64,000 nt of DNA from Mesonia sediminis (GTDB taxonomy: Bacteria > Bacteroidota > Bacteroidia > Flavobacteriales > Flavobacteriaceae): assembly GCF_042684705.1 (NCBI RefSeq), contig NZ_JBHULZ010000040.1, forward strand, positions 65,385 through 129,384. Reading direction: 5' to 3'. Both the position numbers and the translations under genes were made by a program. Numbering within the stretch: the first letter of the stretch is position 1; each line of letters starts with the position of its first letter. Of this stretch, positions 60,456 through 64,000 are shown in pieces. The notes under the pieces are model-generated. The model was not told where the DNA came from. It searched no databases and was given only the letters and a program-made list of their open reading frames with translations.

Positions 60456-61168
60456 AATTAGATATATTAGCATTCGGAGCCCATCCCGATGATGTAGAGC
60501 TGGGTTGTAGTGGCACTTTAGCCAAAGAGATTGCAGCCGGTAAAAAAGTAGGAATTGTAGATTTAACCCGCGGTGAATTAGGTACTCGAGGAAGTGCTGA
60601 ACTTCGTGCTCAAGAAGCAAAAGCTGCAGCCGATTTGTTAGGTGTAAGTTACCGACATAACTTAGGTTTTAGCGATGGTTTTTTCACCAACGACAAAGAC
60701 AATCAACTAGAAGTAATTAAACAAATTCGTGCTTTTCAGCCAGAAATTGTTTTTTGCAACGCTATAAGAGACCGGCATATAGACCACGGAAAGGGAAGTA
60801 AACTGGTAAGTGACGCATGCTTTTTAAGCGGGTTGCGCAAAATTGAAACCCAATGGGAAGGTAAACCTCAAGCCGCTTGGCGCCCCCGTTTGGTCTTACA
60901 TTATATACAATGGCAGGAAATAACGCCCGATATAATTCTAGATATTGGAACTCACATTAAAACAAAAATTAAAGCAGTAAAAGCCTATGGTTCACAGTTT
61001 TACCAAACCCATGCCAATGAGCCCGAAACACCTATATCTAGTACCAATTTTCTTGAAAGTGTGACCTATAGAGCTCAAAATTTAGGTAGACTAATTGGCA
61101 CCGATTATGCCGAAGGCTTTACTAGCGACAGACCCATTGCTTTAAATTCTGCATTTGATTTAATTTAA
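60452..61168 (+). CDS. bshB1: Bacillithiol biosynthesis deacetylase BshB1
   Basis: The 238-residue protein belongs to the LmbE/PIG-L zinc deacetylases: FGAHPDDVELGCSGTL (His11, Asp13, Asp14), RGELGTRGSAELRAQEA, IVFCNAIRDRHIDHGKGSKLV and FLEP-like SSTNFLESVTYRA. BshB1 removes acetyl from GlcNAc-malate in bacillithiol synthesis. Bacillithiol is known in several Bacteroidota. The other bsh genes are not in the window. It overlaps the nhaC stop by 4 bases. Confidence 0.92.
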   Translation: MKLDILAFGAHPDDVELGCSGTLAKEIAAGKKVGIVDLTRGELGTRGSAELRAQEAKAAADLLGVSYRHNLGFSDGFFTNDKDNQLEVIKQIRAFQPEIVFCNAIRDRHIDHGKGSKLVSDACFLSGLRKIETQWEGKPQAAWRPRLVLHYIQWQEITPDIILDIGTHIKTKIKAVKAYGSQFYQTHANEPETPISSTNFLESVTYRAQNLGRLIGTDYAEGFTSDRPIALNSAFDLI

Positions 61169-61180
61169 TGTAATTTTTTC

Positions 61181-61211
61181 TTGGCAGAATGGTTATTATT
61201 TTTTAGATTTG
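61181..61211 (+). promoter_or_regulatory. Promoter of tRNA-His
   Basis: TTG at 61181-61183, 20 bases, then TAGATTTG at 61204-61211. The following bases to 61222 are identical to those after the tRNA-Met -7 box (16 bases shared in all). Confidence 0.75.
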
Positions 61212-61226
61212 CACCCGCAAACAAAT

Positions 61227-61301
61227 GGTGGTTGTAGCTCAGTTGGTTAGAGCGCCTGATTGTGGTTCAGGAGGTCGTCGGTTCGAGACCGATCTTCCAC
61301 C
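61227..61301 (+). tRNA. tRNA-His (anticodon GTG)
   Basis: The gene folds as a cloverleaf with anticodon loop TTGTGGT, D arm GCTC...GAGC, T arm GTCGG TTCGAGA CCGAT and the extra G-1 pairing C73 that marks tRNA-His. The acceptor strands GGTGGTTG and CTTCCACC leave two adjacent U-U mismatches (5-68 and 6-67). CCA is not encoded. A truncated integrase lies just downstream, so the 3' end may be an integration site. Confidence 0.9.
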
Positions 61302-61306
61302 CCTAG

Positions 61307-61337
61307 CAAAACCCTACTAATAGTAGGGTTTTTTTGT
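61307..61337 (+). terminator. Terminator of tRNA-His
   Basis: A 9-bp stem (AAACCCTAC / GTAGGGTTT) with a 5-base loop followed by T residues starts a few bases after the tRNA. Confidence 0.88.
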
Positions 61338-61428
61338 TTTTATACTTTTTTAATTTTCGGGTGCACGTGAATAAATAGGGTGAAAAAGGGTGTTTTTGTA
61401 TAATATATTTACGAAAAGTTTACGAAAA

Positions 61429-61668
61429 ATGAAAGCCTCTATCCTACTAAGCAAGACAGAAAAACCTAATAAAGAAGATAAATATCCGGTGAAATTAAGA
61501 TTGTTTCACGAAAAGAAAATTCGTAGAAAGACTAATTCGCATTCGGCTTTAGGTGACTGGGATTTGCTTAAGCAGTTGCCAAAATTTACTCACCCTGATT
61601 TTGAAGATCTGTATTCGCTTTTCTACTATTTTTTCAGCTTGAAATTATTAAGGGTTTTATCTGGATAG
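61429..61668 (+). pseudogene. Truncated tyrosine integrase (N-terminal arm domain only)
   Basis: The 79-residue product begins MKASILLSKTEKPNKEDKYPVKLRLFHEKK and has WDLLKQLPKFTHPDFEDLY, the arm-DNA-binding N-terminus seen in integrases of Bacteroidota conjugative elements (usually about 380-420 residues). Everything after about residue 60 diverges and a stop follows; no core or catalytic domain remains. With tRNA-His 128 bases upstream it looks like the relic of an element that once inserted there. It was probably preceded by its own start region (TTTACGAAAAATG). Confidence 0.65.
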
Positions 61669-62067
61669 ATTCTTTCTATTCGTCTCAATGAAACAAGTGG
61701 CCTTAAAACTTACACGTCATTTAACAGATTGAACTTTTAAGTTGAATTTTATTCTTCGAGACGTACTTTAAAAAAATCGGCTTCAAGCTTTTAATTCGGT
61801 TTAACCTATGAAATTTATTCAATCGGCATAATATTATTACCCAATAAGCAAGCAAACTAACTTCTCAAAAATCCGGTTTAACCTTAAATAATCTCAATCA
61901 ATCCTCTACTCTAGTTCATTAAAACCAGTGCAACACGCAATTGATTAAATTATAAATAATATGCATTTAATAAGATAAAAACAACGTTTAAACAATTTTT
62001 TAAAGCGTAATAGTGATTCTTTAATTTTATTATTGTTAAATTGTAAGGTTAATAAAATTAAAACAAA
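61669..62067. other. Gene-free stretch between the integrase relic and the recombinase
   Basis: About 400 AT-rich bases hold no open reading frame of note on either strand, no tRNA, no copy of the tRNA-His 3' end and no clear promoter for the downstream recombinase. Stretches such as AATCCGGTTTAACC and GGTTTAACC recur loosely, but not enough to call a repeat. It may be decayed element DNA. Confidence 0.5.
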
Positions 62068-63264
62068 ATGCGTATAACCTTAAAACCTATTTTTCATCGC
62101 GATGCCCATTGCGTTGGTATTTTTTTTGAATACAATCGCGAATTGATTGCTTATACCAAGAAGATAGCTAAGGTTAAATATTCTAGAACGCAGCGTTGTT
62201 TTTATGTTTTACAAAAGCCAGACACCTGTGCTAATTTATATACTCATTTTCGCAAAATGAACCATTATGTAGATTATAGCGCTTTAAGCGGATTTAAGCT
62301 TCCCAAAAACAAAGCGAGACCTAAACCTAAAACGCAAAAAGTTGTAAATGCAGACGATTTAAGCCAAGAGGGGCGCCATAGGTTAAAACAGTACTATAAT
62401 TATTTACGCGGAAAGCGTTATAGCCAAAGTACCTTAGCCACCTACTGCAGTTTTGTTTTAAAATTTGAGTATTACACTAAAAAAGATCCTTTATCATTGG
62501 CTTTAACCGATTTTAATCGGTTTATAGAAGATGAAATAGCTGCCAAGCAATTTTCTATAAGTACACACAGGCAGTGTATTAGTGCATTGAAACATTATGT
62601 GATATTGTTTAACATAGAATTACAGGAAGATTTGAACCACTTGCGCCCCAAGCGCAACAAGTCTTTGCCTGGCGTATTATCTTTAGAAGAAGTTTTGCGA
62701 ATATTACAAGCCACAAAAAACCTAAAGCATAGGTTTATTTTTGCTCTCCTCTACTCTTCTGGTTTACGAATTGGCGAAGCCCTATCTTTACGAGTAAGCG
62801 ATTTAAACATTGAACGCCGACAACTTTTCATACATCGCAGCAAGGGACGCAAAGACCGCGTAGTTATATTAGCCGACACCATTTTACCTTTACTGTATAA
62901 TTATTTAAACACTTATCAACCCAGACATTTTTTAATAGAAGGTCGATCTGGACACGCTTATCAAGCTAGCAGTGTTAGAGCTTCATTAAAGCGTGCTGTT
63001 TTACGCGCTAAAATAACCAAAACTGTAACTCCGCATACCCTACGCCACTCTTTTGCTACTCATTTACTTGAAACCGGAGTAGACTTGCGCTATATACAAG
63101 AATTGTTGGGACATAGTAAACCCGAAACCACCATGATTTACACGCACGTGAGTCGTAAGCAGTTACTACAAATAAAAAGTCCATTAGATTCTGCTTTACA
63201 GCAACTTAATCAACAAGGCTATGATACCAAAAAAGTATCTTTATCCGGAAATATTAACCTATAA
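62068..63264 (+). CDS. Tyrosine recombinase beside a cassette array (integron-like integrase)
   Basis: The 398-residue protein has an extra N-terminal module (1 to about 95), a SAM-like core-binding domain (about 100-195) and a complete catalytic domain: Arg234 (SSGLRIGEAL), Lys259 (SKGRKD), His323 and Arg326 (TPHTLRHSFATHLL), His349 (LLGHSKPETT) and Tyr358 (IYTHVS). The stretch from LKRAVLRAKITKTVTPHTLRHS to the ending IKSPLDSAL strongly recalls IntI integrases, but only 64 residues separate Lys259 and His323, so the insertion typical of IntI is absent. It points toward the cassette array that starts 29 bases after its stop. Confidence 0.85.
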   Translation: MRITLKPIFHRDAHCVGIFFEYNRELIAYTKKIAKVKYSRTQRCFYVLQKPDTCANLYTHFRKMNHYVDYSALSGFKLPKNKARPKPKTQKVVNADDLSQEGRHRLKQYYNYLRGKRYSQSTLATYCSFVLKFEYYTKKDPLSLALTDFNRFIEDEIAAKQFSISTHRQCISALKHYVILFNIELQEDLNHLRPKRNKSLPGVLSLEEVLRILQATKNLKHRFIFALLYSSGLRIGEALSLRVSDLNIERRQLFIHRSKGRKDRVVILADTILPLLYNYLNTYQPRHFLIEGRSGHAYQASSVRASLKRAVLRAKITKTVTPHTLRHSFATHLLETGVDLRYIQELLGHSKPETTMIYTHVSRKQLLQIKSPLDSALQQLNQQGYDTKKVSLSGNINL

Positions 63265-63269
63265 AAGTG

Positions 63270-63277
63270 TATATTTG
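63270..63277 (+). promoter_or_regulatory. -7 box between recombinase and first cassette (Pc-like)
   Basis: TATATTTG matches TAnnTTTG exactly and lies 6 bases after the recombinase stop and 32 bases before the first cassette ATG. No TTG is at the ideal -33 position. It could drive cassette expression. Confidence 0.45.
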
Positions 63278-63281
63278 ACTC

Positions 63282-63300
63282 GATATAACCAGTTGTGCAT
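63282..63300 (+). other. attI-like junction of the cassette array
   Basis: The sequence ATATAACCAG then TTGTGCAT contains the expected recombination core G|TT (63292/63293). The flank TATAACCAG resembles the TAGACCG flank before the second cassette's TT at 63903. It marks where the first cassette joins the platform. Confidence 0.55.
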
Positions 63301-63902
63301 AATATAAAATGACGAATCACCAATTGACATTTAGTAAAATAAAGGAACTTCTGAAAACCCAATTTTCGGAACGAGTTTCTGAATTTGAAAATGGAACTCA
63401 TCTGACTTTGGACTCTGAAAATGAAAACGAATCATCAATTTGGATTGAACTCGATGAAAGTGGACAATTGACTGTTGGATATGGGATTAGTCATTTACAT
63501 TATGACCCAAAATATGACGACTTGAATAAAGGATTTAACGAATTCCTACGATTTTTGACCTGTAAGAAACGACGAATTGATTTTTATAAAGGCAAATTAG
63601 CTTACCGAAATGAATATGAGTTTGAGGATGAAAATGGGAATTGGAAAAATTATGGAACAGCGTTGACTTGGGCTTATCCATTTTGGAAAAAGACTGTAAA
63701 AAAGACAACAACTCAAAACGGATTTATAAACTATGCGGAAATTGAATCTGACATTGAGAAAATAAAAAATACTATGCACAACAATGTATAACCGCAATTA
63801 CGGCGGATTCGACTACGTCCGAATCCACTCGGAATTGCTAATGTCTGTGCTTAACCGAAAATCATTAACTTTAAACCCGTAACTGACGGTTATACTAGAC
63901 CG
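63293..63902 (+). mobile_element. First gene cassette, about 610 bp
   Basis: The unit starts with TTGTGCAT just after a G and ends with G at 63902, one ORF in between and an attC-like site at its 3' end. The start GTTGTGCAT is the exact reverse complement of ATGCACAAC at 63774-63782, so circularisation at the G|TT points would regenerate a site with matching R'' and R' arms. This is how integron cassettes are built. The ORF starts only 16 bases from the boundary, another typical cassette trait. Confidence 0.75.
63309..63791 (+). CDS. Cassette-encoded protein of unknown function
   Basis: The 160-residue protein is soluble and acidic in its first half (FENGTHLTLDSENENESSIWIELDE), with aromatic-rich blocks (GISHLHYDPKYDDLNKGFNEFLRF, LTWAYPFWKK). 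I recognise no family; the look is that of small immunity-type or hypothetical cassette proteins. No Shine-Dalgarno sequence precedes the ATG. Its last codons (MHNNV and stop) are formed by the R'' and L'' arms of the attC-like site, so the recombination site shapes the C-terminus. Confidence 0.75.
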   Translation: MTNHQLTFSKIKELLKTQFSERVSEFENGTHLTLDSENENESSIWIELDESGQLTVGYGISHLHYDPKYDDLNKGFNEFLRFLTCKKRRIDFYKGKLAYRNEYEFEDENGNWKNYGTALTWAYPFWKKTVKKTTTQNGFINYAEIESDIEKIKNTMHNNV

Positions 63903-63908
63903 TTGGCA
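63774..63908 (+). other. attC-like recombination site of cassette 1
   Basis: Arms in order: R'' ATGCACAAC (63774-63782), 3-base spacer, L'' GTATAACCG (63786-63794), a 92-base centre, L' CGGTTATAC (63887-63895, exact complement of L''), a 6-base spacer and then G|TT at 63902/63903. The centre folds: GGATTCGAC (63805-63813) pairs with GTC-C-GAATCC (63817-63826) with one bulged C, and GCAATT (63794-63799) pairs with AATTGC (63833-63838). Asymmetric spacers and bulges are as expected for single-strand attC folding. Confidence 0.78.
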
Positions 63909-64000
63909 AAAATACCTCGGAATGAAAAGCAAAGCGGAAAAATAATGAATCTGACTGCTTGAAAAGATGAAGTAAAAAACAAAAATTAGTTCTTAAAAGA
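63903..64000 (+). mobile_element. Start of a second cassette, cut by window edge
   Basis: It begins TTGGCAAAAATACC, parallel to the TTGTGCATAAT start of cassette 1. Within the 98 visible bases only very short reading frames occur (ATGAAAAGC... stops after 7 codons), so the gene starts later or lies on the other strand. The boundary is inferred from the G|TT core and the L' arm. Confidence 0.55.

Noticed and set aside
61669..62067. CRISPR or attL/attR remnants in the gap before the recombinase
   Set aside because: No regularly spaced repeats and no copy of the tRNA-His 3' end were found by reading.
63774..63908. The long inverted repeat as a transcription terminator
   Set aside because: The arms are 92 bases apart with bulged inner stems and no T run follows; the cassette-circularisation match explains it better.

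Overview
The window is AT-rich chromosomal DNA from a member of the Bacteroidota, most likely a flavobacterium (Flavobacteriaceae). The evidence is the gene content: PorX, a fused LpxC/FabZ, lone BatA-type membrane proteins, DUF4290, BshB1 and a DUF4258-type protein. The promoters agree, with -7 boxes of the form TAnnTTTG and often a TTG about 19 bases upstream. Several genes probably start at TTG. Genes are tightly packed, often overlapping by 1 to 11 bases, and convergent units are separated by hairpin terminators.

Positions 1-12315 are almost one minus-strand block. It holds an HD phosphohydrolase, the lipid A set lpxD - lpxC/fabZ - lpxA with efp and a second lpxD-like gene, an NTF2-fold protein, sucD, fabG, a VWA-type membrane protein, a prohibitin-like protein, a TruA-like synthase and a cut-off TVP38/TMEM64 protein. 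Positions 12350-17143 run on the plus strand: porX (type IX secretion regulator), tsaE, a tiny lipoprotein overlapping a membrane-protein gene, an alanine dehydrogenase and small proteins. Positions 17187-34994 mix strands: msrA, a LolD-like ATPase, a TIGR02757 protein, a GAF histidine kinase, a BatA-like protein, a dihydroorotase-like protein without its HxH metal motif, an esterase, an MBL hydrolase, murA with Asp in place of the catalytic Cys, recQ, fmt, HU and YqgE.

Positions 34991-61168 are core housekeeping: an aminotransferase, tRNA-Met, hisS, an ABC permease, rpsF-rpsR-rplI, a LytTR regulator, priA, nadC, rlmH, an ITPase, a DsbD-like reductase, tilS, a pabB-like gene, a LysR regulator with a sulfate-exporter-type permease, lpdA, an Lrp regulator divergent from a trans-sulfuration enzyme, an NhaC antiporter and bshB1. 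The two tRNA genes share an identical 16-base promoter-proximal leader.

Positions 61227-64000 are the accessory part and the most interesting. tRNA-His is followed by a truncated integrase N-terminus, about 400 bases without genes, and then a complete tyrosine recombinase. Downstream of it, in the same orientation, begins what looks like an integron-type gene-cassette array. The first cassette (about 610 bp, one unknown acidic protein) ends in a long folded site whose outer arms match the attC layout: R'' and L'' lie at the end of the ORF, L' is an exact 9-base complement of L'', and R' is regenerated only if the cassette is circularised. A second cassette starts at 63903 and runs out of the window. 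The recombinase lacks the insertion typical of IntI integrases, so this may be a non-canonical Bacteroidota integron.
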